A DNA stretch of 64,000 nt from Rhizobium sp. Leaf306 (GCF_001423425.1 NZ_LMNX01000002.1:1054001-1118000), one strand, 5' to 3'. Shown: positions 10,622 through 19,330, counted from the first letter of the stretch. The notes: generated by a model from the sequence alone, not told the origin. Made by a program: numbers and translations.

Positions 10622-12406
10622 TCACCGTCCAATCGCATAGGCTTGCATCAGGCGTGGTGTTGCCGCCGCCCTCAGCAGACCGTCGGCATCGCGACGCGCA
10701 GCCGTCAGGCGGCCGACCGTCCATGGATCGGCGACGGTGACCTTGTGGCCGCGACGGCGGAGGTCTTCGAGTGCGGCTTCACCGATATTGCTCTCGACCA
10801 TGATCTCGCCCGGAGAGCTCGTGCGCGGATAGAACGAACCGGGGAAATGCGAGGTGTGGAACAGCGGCATGTCGATTGAGGCCTGCAGGTTCTTGCCGTG
10901 GTGGGCGTAGCGCAGGAAGAACGGCAGCTGCCACTGGTCCTGCTGATCTCCGCCGGGTGTGCCGAACACCATGGAGGGTTTGCCCTGATGAAGAGCAAGC
11001 GACGGTGTCAGCGTCGTGCGCGGGCGTTTTCCCGGCGCAAGCGACGTCGGCAAGCCTTCCTTCAGCCAGAACATCTGGGCACGCGAGTTGAGCGCAAAGC
11101 CGAGACCCGGAACGATCGGCGACGACTGCAGCCAGCCGCCCGACGGTGTGGTCGAAACCATGTTGCCCCAGCGATCGATGACGTCGATATGCACCGTGTC
11201 GCCGCGCTTTTCGGTGAGGTGCGACATGGTCGGCTCGTAAACCGTGCCGGTGCCGCTCATCTCAGCCAGCATCGCCATCGTCGCATCGACCTGGCGCTCA
11301 TAGCCCGGAACCGTGCCGGGGCGCAGTTCCATCGAAGCGGTGCTGCCGATCAGCTTCCGCCGCTCGCTGTTGTAGCCTTCCGACAGGAGGTATTCGGTCG
11401 GGATCTGGCTGAATTCCGGATCTCCGTAATAGACCTCGCGGTCGGCAAACGCGAGCTTCATCGCCTCGACGACCGTATGGACGAAATCGGGACCGGCCGG
11501 ATCCATCGCCTCGAGATCGAAGCCTTTTAGAAGCGCCAGCGACTGCAGCAGCACCGGTCCCTGCCCCCAGGCCGGCGTCTTGGCGATCGTCCAGTCCTGG
11601 TAATCGAGCGTTTGCGGCGCTTCGATGGTGGCGCTCCAGTTGGCCATGTCGTCGGCGGTGAGCACGCCCTTGTGCTTGGAACCGCTCGCGTCCATCACCT
11701 CGGCAGTCTTCAGATAGGTGTCGATCGCCTCGGCCACGAAGCCGCGGTAGAATGCGTCGCGGGCTGCCTGGACCTGTTCCTCGCGTCCGGATTTGGCTTC
11801 CGATTCGGAGATGATCCGCTTGTAGGTTTCGGCGAGAACGGGGTTCCTGAAATTGGAGAGTGCTTCCGGCGCAACGCCACCCGGCAGCCACGTCTCATAG
11901 GATGTCGGCCATTCCTTCTGGAAGAACTCGGCTAGGCCCTTGATCGTGTTCGACACGCGCGGCAGCACCGGATGGCCGTGCTCGGCGTAGTAGATCGCAG
12001 GCTCCAGAACCTCGCGAACCGTCATCGTTCCGTAGTCGCGCAGCATCAGCATCCAGCCGTCGAATGCGCCGGGAATGACGGTCGAGAGAAGGCCGTCGCC
12101 CGGAATGAGCTTCAGACCTTCCGACGTATAGTGCTCGATGGTGGCACCGGCCGGCGCCGGCCCTTGAGCGCAGATGACTTCGACCTTGTCGGTCTTCTTC
12201 GAGTAGAAGACGGCCGGCATGTCGCCGCCCGGGCCGCAGAGATGCGGTTCCACGATCTGCAGCACGAAACCTGCGGCGACCGCCGCGTCGAAGGCATTGC
12301 CACCCTTTTCGAGGATCGCCATGCCGACGGCCGAGGCGATCCAGTGGGTGGAGGTGACGACGCCGAAGGTGCCGAGGATTTCAGGGCGCGTGGTGAATTC
12401 GGTCAT
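10622..12406 (-). CDS. ggt: Gamma-glutamyltransferase-family hydrolase, cytoplasmic form
   Basis: A 594-residue GGT-family Ntn-hydrolase precursor. Family features are GGNAFDAAVAAGFVLQIVEP, CGPGGDMPAVFY, and the autocleavage region GDTVHIDVID, where Thr404 is the likely nucleophile of the small subunit. GGWLQSSP then supplies oxyanion and binding elements. Classical bacterial GGTs are exported, but this one has no signal peptide, so it probably acts on a substrate brought in by the adjacent importer. The ATG at 12406 has AAGGAAAA about nine bases upstream. It could be a GGT, a cephalosporin-acylase-like enzyme or another amidohydrolase of the family. Confidence 0.9.
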   Translation of the reverse strand: MTEFTTRPEILGTFGVVTSTHWIASAVGMAILEKGGNAFDAAVAAGFVLQIVEPHLCGPGGDMPAVFYSKKTDKVEVICAQGPAPAGATIEHYTSEGLKLIPGDGLLSTVIPGAFDGWMLMLRDYGTMTVREVLEPAIYYAEHGHPVLPRVSNTIKGLAEFFQKEWPTSYETWLPGGVAPEALSNFRNPVLAETYKRIISESEAKSGREEQVQAARDAFYRGFVAEAIDTYLKTAEVMDASGSKHKGVLTADDMANWSATIEAPQTLDYQDWTIAKTPAWGQGPVLLQSLALLKGFDLEAMDPAGPDFVHTVVEAMKLAFADREVYYGDPEFSQIPTEYLLSEGYNSERRKLIGSTASMELRPGTVPGYERQVDATMAMLAEMSGTGTVYEPTMSHLTEKRGDTVHIDVIDRWGNMVSTTPSGGWLQSSPIVPGLGFALNSRAQMFWLKEGLPTSLAPGKRPRTTLTPSLALHQGKPSMVFGTPGGDQQDQWQLPFFLRYAHHGKNLQASIDMPLFHTSHFPGSFYPRTSSPGEIMVESNIGEAALEDLRRRGHKVTVADPWTVGRLTAARRDADGLLRAAATPRLMQAYAIGR

Positions 12407-12446
12407 TCTCGGTTTTCCTTGTATAAATCTCTTGTCCGCGGGGCGA

Positions 12447-13319
12447 TCACGCCTCGCGCGGATCCAGTGCATCGCGCAGGCCGTCGCCCAGAAGGTTGAA
12501 GCCGATGACGACGAGGAAGATCGCAATCCCCGGCCACATCGCCATCCAGGGCGCCTGGCTCAGGAAGTTCTTGGCCGTATTGAGCATCGAACCCCAGCTC
12601 GGAGCCGGCGCCTGCTGACCGAGGCCGAGGAAGGACAGGCTGGCTTCGGCGATGATGGCGGTCGCCACCGTCAAGGTCGCCTGAACGATGATCGGGGCAA
12701 ACACGTTCGGCAGGATGTAGCGGGTCATGATGTCGACGTGGTTGAGACCGATCGAGCGTGCCCCTTCAACGTAATCCTCCGTCTTCACCGCCAGCACCTG
12801 GCCGCGGGTCAGCCGCACGAAGACCGGCATGGCAGACAGGCCGATGGCGATCATCGCGTTGGTGAGGCTTGGGCCGAGGAAGGCGGCAAGCGCGATCGCG
12901 GTGATCAGGAACGGCATGGCCAGCAGCGCTTCGGTGACGCGTTGGATGACCTGATCGACCCAGCCGCCGAAATAACCTGACAGCAGTCCGAACGGCACGC
13001 CGATGGCAACCGCGATGGCAACGGAGACGACCCCTGCCATCAGCGAGGCACGGGCGCCCCAGATCATCCGCGACAGGATATCGCGGCCGAGATCGTCGGT
13101 GCCGAGCCAATGCGCGGCGGACGGCGCCTTGCGCAGTGCCGACCAGCTGGTCGCGATCGGGTCGGCAATCGGCAGGATCGGCGCGGCAATGGCAAGGATC
13201 GCGAAAAAGGCGATGATCACCATGCCGACCATCGATCCGCGGTTGGCGCGCATCTTGCGCCATCCCCTGCTTTTCTGGCGCGGCTTTGCGATCGGTGCAG
13301 TCTGTTCGATAGCGGTCAT
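12447..13319 (-). CDS. Oligopeptide ABC importer permease, DppC/OppC type
   Basis: A 290-residue inner-membrane permease. The N-terminal RGSMVGMVIIAFFAILAIAAP segment is the DppC-type first helix; the LGTDDLGRDILSRMIWGAR motif is diagnostic of this subfamily. The coupling loop is EDYVEGARSIGLNHVDIMTRYILPN, and NLLGDGLRDALDPR ends the protein. About six membrane helices are apparent. The start overlaps the stop of the upstream permease in an ATGA arrangement, showing translational coupling. Confidence 0.95.
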   Translation of the reverse strand: MTAIEQTAPIAKPRQKSRGWRKMRANRGSMVGMVIIAFFAILAIAAPILPIADPIATSWSALRKAPSAAHWLGTDDLGRDILSRMIWGARASLMAGVVSVAIAVAIGVPFGLLSGYFGGWVDQVIQRVTEALLAMPFLITAIALAAFLGPSLTNAMIAIGLSAMPVFVRLTRGQVLAVKTEDYVEGARSIGLNHVDIMTRYILPNVFAPIIVQATLTVATAIIAEASLSFLGLGQQAPAPSWGSMLNTAKNFLSQAPWMAMWPGIAIFLVVIGFNLLGDGLRDALDPREA

Positions 13320-14263
13320 AGCGTTGCCCTCAGGCGGGGGTTGAGGAGAACGTAGAGAATATCGGCAATCAGGTTCATGACGATAAAGCCGATGGCCGTG
13401 CACATGACGATGCCCTGGACGACGGCATAGTCGCGGGTAAACACTGCATCGACGGTCAGCTTGCCGAAGCCCGGGATGGTGAAGATCTGCTCCGTGAGGA
13501 CGGCACCACCGAGCAGCTCGCCGAACAGCAGCGCCGACAGGGTGATGATCGGCAGAAGCGCGTTGCGGAACGTGTGGCTGAGGATGACTTCGCGCGGCGA
13601 CAGTCCCTTGGCGCGGGCAGTGCGGATATAGTCGGAGCTCAACACGCCGAGCATGGCCGAGCGGGTATGGCGCATCAGCTGCGCTGCGAGCGCCGTCGAG
13701 AGGACGAAAGCCGGCATGATCATGGTCTTGAGCGAGCGGACCGGATCGACGAAGATCGATTCGTAACCGGATGCCGGCAGCCATCCGAGATTGACCGACA
13801 CCAGCAGGATCAGCATGATTCCCAGCCAGAAATTCGGGATCGACAGGCCAGACAGCGCGACGACATTGGCGACGTAATCGAGCGTGCGGTTCTTGTAGAC
13901 CGCTGCCAGAATGCCGGCCGGAATACCGATCAGCATGGCCAGGATCATGGCCATCACCGCGAGCTGGATCGTGACCGGCAGTTTCTGGCCGATCAGTTCC
14001 AGCACCGGCTGGTTGGTGCGCAGCGAGACGCCGAAGTCGCCGACCATGATGCCGCCAACCCAGGAGAGATACTGGGTGATGATGGGATCGTTGAGATGAT
14101 ATTTTTCGCGCAGGAATTCGATCGTCGCGGGATCCCGCTCTTCACCGGCCATGGCGAGGATGGGATCGCCCGGCAGCAGTTTCTGCAGCGAGAAGACGAA
14201 GATCGAGATGATCAGCAGGGTCGGGATCGCGACCAGCAGGCGCTTTCCGATATAGACAGGCAT
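13316..14263 (-). CDS. Oligopeptide ABC importer permease, DppB/OppB type
   Basis: A 315-residue inner-membrane permease with the DppB opening MPVYIGKRLLVAIPTLLIISIFVFSL. LPGDPILAMAGEERDPATIEFLREKYHLNDP is the conserved periplasmic loop. The coupling helix is DYIRTARAKGLSPREVILSHTFRNALLPIIT, and the end is VLLNPRLR. It is preceded by the solute-binding protein gene, with a strong hairpin between them, and overlaps the next permease by four bases. Confidence 0.96.
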   Translation of the reverse strand: MPVYIGKRLLVAIPTLLIISIFVFSLQKLLPGDPILAMAGEERDPATIEFLREKYHLNDPIITQYLSWVGGIMVGDFGVSLRTNQPVLELIGQKLPVTIQLAVMAMILAMLIGIPAGILAAVYKNRTLDYVANVVALSGLSIPNFWLGIMLILLVSVNLGWLPASGYESIFVDPVRSLKTMIMPAFVLSTALAAQLMRHTRSAMLGVLSSDYIRTARAKGLSPREVILSHTFRNALLPIITLSALLFGELLGGAVLTEQIFTIPGFGKLTVDAVFTRDYAVVQGIVMCTAIGFIVMNLIADILYVLLNPRLRATL

Positions 14264-14288
14264 GGCATCGCCCTCGTGATTTCAGGTG

Positions 14289-14314
14289 ACCGCGCGGAAT
14301 GTCTTCCGCGCGGT
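14289..14314 (-). promoter_or_regulatory. Intercistronic hairpin between binding-protein and permease genes
   Basis: An 11-bp perfect inverted repeat (ACCGCGCGGAA / TTCCGCGCGGT) with a 4-base loop lies in the 64-base gap after the solute-binding protein gene. No T-run follows on the minus strand. Such hairpins in ABC operons commonly stabilise the upstream message or cause partial termination, which gives excess binding protein over permease. The structure is seen directly; the role is inferred. Confidence 0.6.
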
Positions 14315-14327
14315 ATGCGATGGGAAA

Positions 14328-15836
14328 TTACTTCTTGGAGACGCCAAGGAAGCGCATCATGCCATCCGGCGACGGCACGAAACCTTCGACCTTGTTGGAA
14401 ATGGCATAGGCGTAGGGCTGATGGCCGAGGTAGATGATCGGCATGTCGTCGTTGAGGATGACGCCTGCGGCATCGTACTTTTCCTTGCGGACCGCTTCAT
14501 CCGGCGATGTGCGGGCTTCATTCAGGAGCTTGTCGACTTCCGGATTGCAGTACTTCACGTCGTTGATGCCGCCCTTGCAGGTGACGAACTGGTGCAGGTT
14601 GCCATCGGGATCGATACGGCCCGACCAATCGGAGCGGCTGAGCTGGTAGTTGCCGGCCGTCTGTTCCGACAGAAGCGTCGCAAATTCGGTTGCCTTCAGC
14701 GTGACGTTGAAGCCCGCTTCCGCCACCATCGACTGGATGACCTGCATCATCTGGGTCTGGGTGGTGCTGTTGGCGTGCTGCAGCTCGATGTCGAGCGTCT
14801 CGTGGCCCGCTTCCTTCATGAGCTGCTTCGCCTTTTCGATATCGCGCGCCGGCACCGGCAGGTTCTTGTTGAACCAGGGGCTGGACGACGGGAACGGCTG
14901 GTTACCGGCAAGCGACGTGCCTTCGAAGACGATCTGGCCGATTGCTTCGCGGTCGATCGCCAGCGAGAAGGCCTGGCGAAGGCGCTTGTCCTTGCCGAGC
15001 GGGTTGTCCGCACGGGGACCGTTGGCGAGGTTGACATACATCGCCATGTAGCCCGGGCCGATGACGTCGGCATAGGTGAGGTTCGGGTCGCTCTTTACCG
15101 ATTCGGCATCGGACGCCGAGATGCGCTCGGCGATATCGAGGTCACCCGACCGCAGGTTGGCGAGCTTTACGGTCGTGTCCGGGATTGGCAGATAGGTGAT
15201 CTTGTCGACGAGGATCCGGTCCTTGTCCCAGTAGTCGGCGAACTTCTCGAGCACGATACGGTCCTGCTGGATGCGCTCGACAAATTTGAAAGGACCGGCG
15301 CAGACGGGCTTCGAGCCGAAATTGGCACCGAGTTCCTTGGCGGCCTTCGGCGCAACGATCATGCCGGCACGGTCGGAAAGCTGGGCAAGAAGCGTCACGT
15401 CCGGAGACTTCAGCGTGAACTTGACTTCAAGCGGACCGCTGGCCTCGACCTTGGCGACCGAGGAAAGCTCGCTCTTGCGGCGCGACTCCGGCAGCGTCAT
15501 GTTGCGCTCGATCGTTGCGACGACGGCTGCGGCATCCAGCGTTTCGCCGTCGTGGAACTTGACGCCGTCGCGGATCTTCATGGTGAGCACCGTGCCGCCT
15601 TCAGACCAGTTCCATTCGGTCGCAAGCTGCGGAATGATCTTCATATCCTGCGAGATGTCGACCAGCTTATCGCACATCGCGGTATAGACGATGCGGCCGA
15701 CGAAGGTGCGCGACTGCGCCGGATCGAGAACGTCGGCATCGTCATTGAGACCGATGCGCAATTCGCTCGCCATGGCAGGCAGAGACATGATCGCGCTGGC
15801 GAGCAGTGCGGCAGTGAGCGTGGAAAATTTCTTCAT
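14328..15836 (-). CDS. Periplasmic solute-binding protein of oligopeptide type (SBP family 5)
   Basis: About 502 residues. The signal peptide is MKKFSTLTAALLASAIMSLPAMA, cut before SELRIG. The mature protein has the SBP_bac_5 pattern: LNDDADVLDPAQS, LATEWNWSEGGTVLTMKIRDGVKFHDGETLDAAAVVATIERN and later LRQAFSLAIDREAIGQIVFEG. It should capture the ligand in the periplasm for the importer encoded downstream. Two adjacent ATGs exist (15839 and 15836); the second has better spacing from GAGGA. The ligand is not evident; a peptide or gamma-glutamyl compound is inferred from the ggt neighbour. Confidence 0.94.
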   Translation of the reverse strand: MKKFSTLTAALLASAIMSLPAMASELRIGLNDDADVLDPAQSRTFVGRIVYTAMCDKLVDISQDMKIIPQLATEWNWSEGGTVLTMKIRDGVKFHDGETLDAAAVVATIERNMTLPESRRKSELSSVAKVEASGPLEVKFTLKSPDVTLLAQLSDRAGMIVAPKAAKELGANFGSKPVCAGPFKFVERIQQDRIVLEKFADYWDKDRILVDKITYLPIPDTTVKLANLRSGDLDIAERISASDAESVKSDPNLTYADVIGPGYMAMYVNLANGPRADNPLGKDKRLRQAFSLAIDREAIGQIVFEGTSLAGNQPFPSSSPWFNKNLPVPARDIEKAKQLMKEAGHETLDIELQHANSTTQTQMMQVIQSMVAEAGFNVTLKATEFATLLSEQTAGNYQLSRSDWSGRIDPDGNLHQFVTCKGGINDVKYCNPEVDKLLNEARTSPDEAVRKEKYDAAGVILNDDMPIIYLGHQPYAYAISNKVEGFVPSPDGMMRFLGVSKK

Positions 15837-15914
15837 CATTGTTCCTCTGGTCCATTCAGGTTTGTCGGTCATTGTTCTTGTTGGCCGGCCTTTGTGGCCG
15901 GCAGTCTGGGATGG

Positions 15915-16682
15915 CTAGGACGCAACGCTGAGCGTGTCGTCGTCGCGGACACCGATCTGCTCGCCTTCCGGCGAATGGTCATCGAGGGCCTCGAGCGAGG
16001 TGGCCCGGATCAGCCGCTCCTGGTGCATCAGAAGATGCTCGCGCATCGCCTCGCCTGCCCGGCCCGGATCGCGGGCGGCGATGGCGTCGACGATTGCGAT
16101 ATGCTGCTGGTACGACGTGCGGCCATTGGTTCCGGTCTTGCGCGCACGCTCACGAATGGATTGCCACGCGGCATCCTGACGGATGCGGTTGACCACGTCG
16201 AAGATCGACAGGAACAGCTTGTTGCCGGCGCTTTGCGCGATCTGGCGGTGCAGCGATCCATCCCAGAGTTCCTTGGAATCCGCATCCGAACTCTGGCCGG
16301 TCTTGTCTGCCAGGTAGCGCATGCGCTCGATTTCGGCGGGCTTTGCACGCATCGCTGCAAGCTGGGCGAGCTGTGGCTCCAGGCGAAGGCGAACCTCCAT
16401 GATTTCCATGATGTCGGTACCGGCAACCAGCGCGTCGACGTGGTCGCTCCAGCCGTCAGGCTTTTCGCCGACAAAGGTTCCGGCACCCTGGCGGCGCCAG
16501 ATCAGCCCCTCCGACTCGAGCACCTCAAGCGCCCGTCGAACAGCACGGCGCCCGACATTGAGCGTTTCAGCAAGCGCCCGCTCCGTCGGCAGCCGCCCTT
16601 CCGCTCCGAATTTCTCCGAGTGAATCAGATCGCGGAGCTTCTCCAACGCGTAGTAGGAATTGTCTTGGGGTTCGGTCTGCAT
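15915..16682 (-). CDS. GntR-family (FadR subfamily) transcriptional regulator
   Basis: About 255 residues. The N-terminal winged helix-turn-helix is clear: LRDLIHSEKFGAEGRLPTERALAETLNVGRRAVRRALEVLESEGLIWRRQGAGTFV. The C-terminal FCD domain is all-helical, with VRLRLEPQLAQLAAMRA, SLHRQIAQSAGN and HIAIVDAIAARDPGRAGEAMREHLL. It precedes the peptide importer operon and probably represses it or itself. In-frame starts exist at 16733, 16694 and 16682. I prefer 16682 because a GntR-like operator lies just upstream at 16693-16706 and would otherwise be inside the coding region. It is divergent from sthA. Confidence 0.9.
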   Translation of the reverse strand: MQTEPQDNSYYALEKLRDLIHSEKFGAEGRLPTERALAETLNVGRRAVRRALEVLESEGLIWRRQGAGTFVGEKPDGWSDHVDALVAGTDIMEIMEVRLRLEPQLAQLAAMRAKPAEIERMRYLADKTGQSSDADSKELWDGSLHRQIAQSAGNKLFLSIFDVVNRIRQDAAWQSIRERARKTGTNGRTSYQQHIAIVDAIAARDPGRAGEAMREHLLMHQERLIRATSLEALDDHSPEGEQIGVRDDDTLSVAS

Positions 16683-16692
16683 TGAACGTACC

Positions 16693-16706
16693 ATTGTCCG
16701 GACCAA
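16693..16706. promoter_or_regulatory. Candidate GntR/FadR-type operator
   Basis: Read on the minus strand, the sequence is TTGGTCCGGACAAT. The core TGGT-CCGG-ACAA fits the FadR-subfamily consensus TNGT-N(0-4)-ACNA and is a near palindrome. It sits about ten bases upstream of the preferred start of the adjacent GntR gene, so autoregulation is likely. A possible -35 element CTTGAC (16751-16746, minus strand) would place transcription initiation just before the operator, but its -10 partner is weak. Confidence 0.45.
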
Positions 16707-16917
16707 TTCATGATTGGTTCGAATGAAAGACATTTCCCGGCGAGGGTCAAGACGTTTTTTGTGCATCCTATTTTTCTGCACAAAACATACGCAACCCGAG
16801 ACAGCCGTTCTACGCTTGCGGCCTTTCCTGCAATCAAACATTCAGAATAGATTGGTAGGAGACGACGCAGGTAGGCTATTGCAGCGTAACAGCGGGATTC
16901 GAGAAGCGGAGCAGTCC

Positions 16918-18417
16918 ATGAACCAGTACGACCTCATTGTTGTCGGCAGCGGCCCTGCCGGTCGCCGCGCAGCCATTCAAGCCGCCAAGCTCGACCGGAA
17001 AGTGCTCGTCATCGAGCAGGGCCGACGGGTAGGCGGCGTTTCCGTGCATACCGGCACCATCCCGTCGAAGACGCTGCGCGAAACCGCGTTGAACCTCTCC
17101 GGCTGGCGCGAGCGCGGTTTCTACGGCCGATCCTACAGGGTCAAGGAAGAGATCAGTGCCGAGGACCTTCGGCGCCGGTTGCTGATCACGCTCGACCATG
17201 AAGTCGAGGTGCTCGAACACCAGTTCGCCCGCAACCGCGTCCAGCACCTTCGTGGCAAGGCGAGCTTTCTGTCGACCGATACGATGGAGGTGCTGAAGGA
17301 CGACGGAGAAGCGGTTCAGGTCAAAGCCAAAAGCATCCTGCTTGCCGTCGGCACGCGCCCGTTTCGCCCAGACTACATGCCCTTCGACGGCAAGACGGTG
17401 ATCGACAGCGACGAACTGCTCGAAATCGAAAAACTGCCGCGCTCGATGGTGGTCATCGGCGCCGGCGTTATCGGTATCGAATATGCGACGATCTTTTCCG
17501 CGCTCGACACCGCCGTCACCGTCATCGATCCGAAGGCGACGATGCTCGACTTCATCGACAAGGAGATCATCGAGGATTTCACCTACCAGCTGCGCGACCG
17601 CAACATGAAGCTGTTGCTGGGCCAGAAGGTCGAGAAGGTGGAGCACCTTCCCGACGGCAAGGTCTCGGTCACGATCGATACCGGCCGTAAGATCATCACC
17701 GACATGGTGCTGTTTGCCGCCGGCCGCATGGGCGCGACCGACAGCCTCAACCTGGCAGCAGCCGGCCTCGACGCCGATAACCGCGGCCGTCTGAAGGTCA
17801 ATCCGGAAACCTTCGAGACCTCCGTCCCCGGCATCTATGCCGCGGGCGATGTCATCGGCTTTCCGAGCCTTGCCTCGACATCGATGGAACAGGGCCGAAT
17901 TGCCGCTCGCGTCGCCGTCGGCGCAATTGCCAAGGAGCCACCGAAGTATTTTCCCTACGGGATCTACGCCGTGCCGGAGATTTCGACCTGCGGCCTGACG
18001 GAAGAGGAAATGAAGGAGCGCGGCATTCCCTACGAATGCGGCATCGCGCGCTTCCGCGAGACCTCCCGCGGCCACATCATGGGCCTCGACCACGGCATGT
18101 TGAAGCTGATCTTCTCATTGAAGACGCGACGTCTCCTCGGCGTGCACATCATCGGCGAGAACGCTACCGAACTCGTGCATATCGGCCAGGCGGTTCTCAA
18201 CCTGAAGGGCACCGTCGAGTACTTCGTCGAGAACACCTTCAACTACCCGACGCTTGCAGAAGCCTACAAGATCGCCGGGCTTGATGCGTGGAACCGGATG
18301 GGCGAGCTGCCAAAGGGAGATGCACACCACGAGACGGTCCAGCTGACGGACACCAACACGTCGACTACTGTCGAGACGTCTGTTACGGCGGAAAAGAAGA
18401 AAACCTCTTCCAGGTAA
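16918..18417 (+). CDS. sthA: Soluble (Si-specific) NAD(P)+ transhydrogenase
   Basis: A 499-residue flavoprotein of the pyridine nucleotide-disulfide oxidoreductase family that moves hydride between NADPH and NAD+. It has the FAD motif GSGPAG (10-15), the second Rossmann motif VVIGAGVIGIEYATIFSAL, and the FAD motif GIYAAGDVIGFPSL. The redox-active CxxxxC pair of lipoamide dehydrogenases is absent (VGGVSVHTGTIPSKTLRE); this is the hallmark of SthA. The last 30 residues are a Thr/Lys-rich tail (TNTSTTVETS, ending KKKTSSR). The gene is monocistronic, followed by a strong terminator. Together with icd in this window it concerns NADPH balance. Confidence 0.95.
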   Translation: MNQYDLIVVGSGPAGRRAAIQAAKLDRKVLVIEQGRRVGGVSVHTGTIPSKTLRETALNLSGWRERGFYGRSYRVKEEISAEDLRRRLLITLDHEVEVLEHQFARNRVQHLRGKASFLSTDTMEVLKDDGEAVQVKAKSILLAVGTRPFRPDYMPFDGKTVIDSDELLEIEKLPRSMVVIGAGVIGIEYATIFSALDTAVTVIDPKATMLDFIDKEIIEDFTYQLRDRNMKLLLGQKVEKVEHLPDGKVSVTIDTGRKIITDMVLFAAGRMGATDSLNLAAAGLDADNRGRLKVNPETFETSVPGIYAAGDVIGFPSLASTSMEQGRIAARVAVGAIAKEPPKYFPYGIYAVPEISTCGLTEEEMKERGIPYECGIARFRETSRGHIMGLDHGMLKLIFSLKTRRLLGVHIIGENATELVHIGQAVLNLKGTVEYFVENTFNYPTLAEAYKIAGLDAWNRMGELPKGDAHHETVQLTDTNTSTTVETSVTAEKKKTSSR

Positions 18418-18438
18418 GAATGACCGTAAGAGACAAGC

Positions 18439-18470
18439 AAAAAGCCGCCCCGAAAGGAGCGGCTTTTTTT
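18439..18470 (+). terminator. Rho-independent terminator of sthA
   Basis: The stem AAGCCGC(TCC)/GGAGCGGCTT with a short loop is followed by a run of seven T residues. It begins about 20 bases after the sthA stop. Confidence 0.85.
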
Positions 18471-18494
18471 GTGGGTTCGACATGACACCAGATA

Positions 18495-18520
18495 CAAAAA
18501 TGGCCCCTCTCGGGGCCATT
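18495..18520 (-). terminator. Rho-independent terminator of rpsD
   Basis: On the minus strand, AATGGCCCC / GGGGCCATT forms a 9-bp stem with a 4-base loop, followed by TTTTTG. It lies 20 bases after the rpsD stop. With the sthA terminator it separates two convergent genes. Confidence 0.85.
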
Positions 18521-18540
18521 TGTCTGAAATGGTGTCGCTG

Positions 18541-19158
18541 TTAACGCGAGTAGAATTCGACGACCAGCGACGGTTCCATGATCACCGCGTAGGGTACATC
18601 GGCCAGGCTCGGGATGCGAGCGAAGGTGGCAACCATCTTGTTGTGATCGACTTCGATGTAGTCAGGAACGTCGCGTTCTGCGAGCGAAACGGCTTCCAGA
18701 ACGGTGACCATCTGCTTCGACTTCTGGCGAACTTCGACAACGTCGCCAGCCTTGCAGCGGTACGAACCGATGTTGACCTTGACGCCATTGACCGTGACGT
18801 GGCCGTGGTTGACGAACTGACGAGCAGCGAACACGGTCGGAACGAACTTTGCGCGGTAGACGATGGCGTCCAGACGCGATTCCAGCAGGCCGATCAAGTT
18901 TTCACCGGTGTCGCCCTTGCGGCGGTTGGCTTCTTCATAGATCGCGCGGAACTGCTTCTCGCGGATGTCGCCGTAGTAGCCCTTCAGCTTCTGCTTGGCG
19001 CGCAGCTGCACACCGAAGTCGGAAAGCTTGCCCTTGCGGCGCTGACCGTGCTGGCCAGGACCGTATTCGCGGCGGTTAACCGGCGACTTCGGGCGGCCCC
19101 AGATGTTTTCGCCCATACGGCGATCGATTTTGTACTTAGACGATTCGCGCTTGCTCAT
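18541..19158 (-). CDS. rpsD: 30S ribosomal protein S4
   Basis: A 205-residue S4 protein that nucleates 30S assembly by binding 16S rRNA. Diagnostic sequence includes [41 protein letters not shown], and the S4 RNA-binding domain [32 protein letters not shown]. The start is the ATG at 19158, with GAAAGGAAA upstream. As usual in alphaproteobacteria it stands alone, not in the alpha operon. Its 5' leader holds three hairpins. Confidence 0.98.
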   Translation of the reverse strand: MSKRESSKYKIDRRMGENIWGRPKSPVNRREYGPGQHGQRRKGKLSDFGVQLRAKQKLKGYYGDIREKQFRAIYEEANRRKGDTGENLIGLLESRLDAIVYRAKFVPTVFAARQFVNHGHVTVNGVKVNIGSYRCKAGDVVEVRQKSKQMVTVLEAVSLAERDVPDYIEVDHNKMVATFARIPSLADVPYAVIMEPSLVVEFYSR

Positions 19159-19182
19159 CGTATTTCCTTTCAGAAAGTTACA

Positions 19183-19320
19183 CCGGTTCGTTGCCGAACC
19201 GGATGAAGGAAACACGCCCTCCTCTGAACCTCGATTTAGAGGTTCTGACAGGCTTCTCACGAAAAGCGTTCGGAGAGTGCCACGGGACATGTCGTTGAAA
19301 CACCCGGTGTTGCCACCGGG
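19183..19320 (-). promoter_or_regulatory. Structured 5' leader of rpsD (three hairpins, two with GCAA tetraloops)
   Basis: Between a likely promoter and the rpsD start the minus strand can form three hairpins in order. CCCGGTG-GCAA-CACCGGG lies at 19320-19303. GAACCTC-TAAATC-GAGGTTC lies at 19245-19226. CCGGTTCG-GCAA-CGAACCGG lies at 19202-19183 and ends about ten bases before the Shine-Dalgarno sequence. Two have perfect stems capped by the same GNRA tetraloop. Ribosomal protein leaders are often autoregulatory; S4 controls its own operons in E. coli and Bacillus. That this leader binds S4 is inference. Confidence 0.5.
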
Positions 19321-19330
19321 CGTTGGCGGG

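Noticed and set aside
14286..16685. Open frame of 799 codons on the plus strand
   Set aside because: It is the shadow of the binding-protein and GntR genes in GC-rich DNA: its protein is arginine/aspartate-rich with no domain, while the opposite strand encodes clear families.
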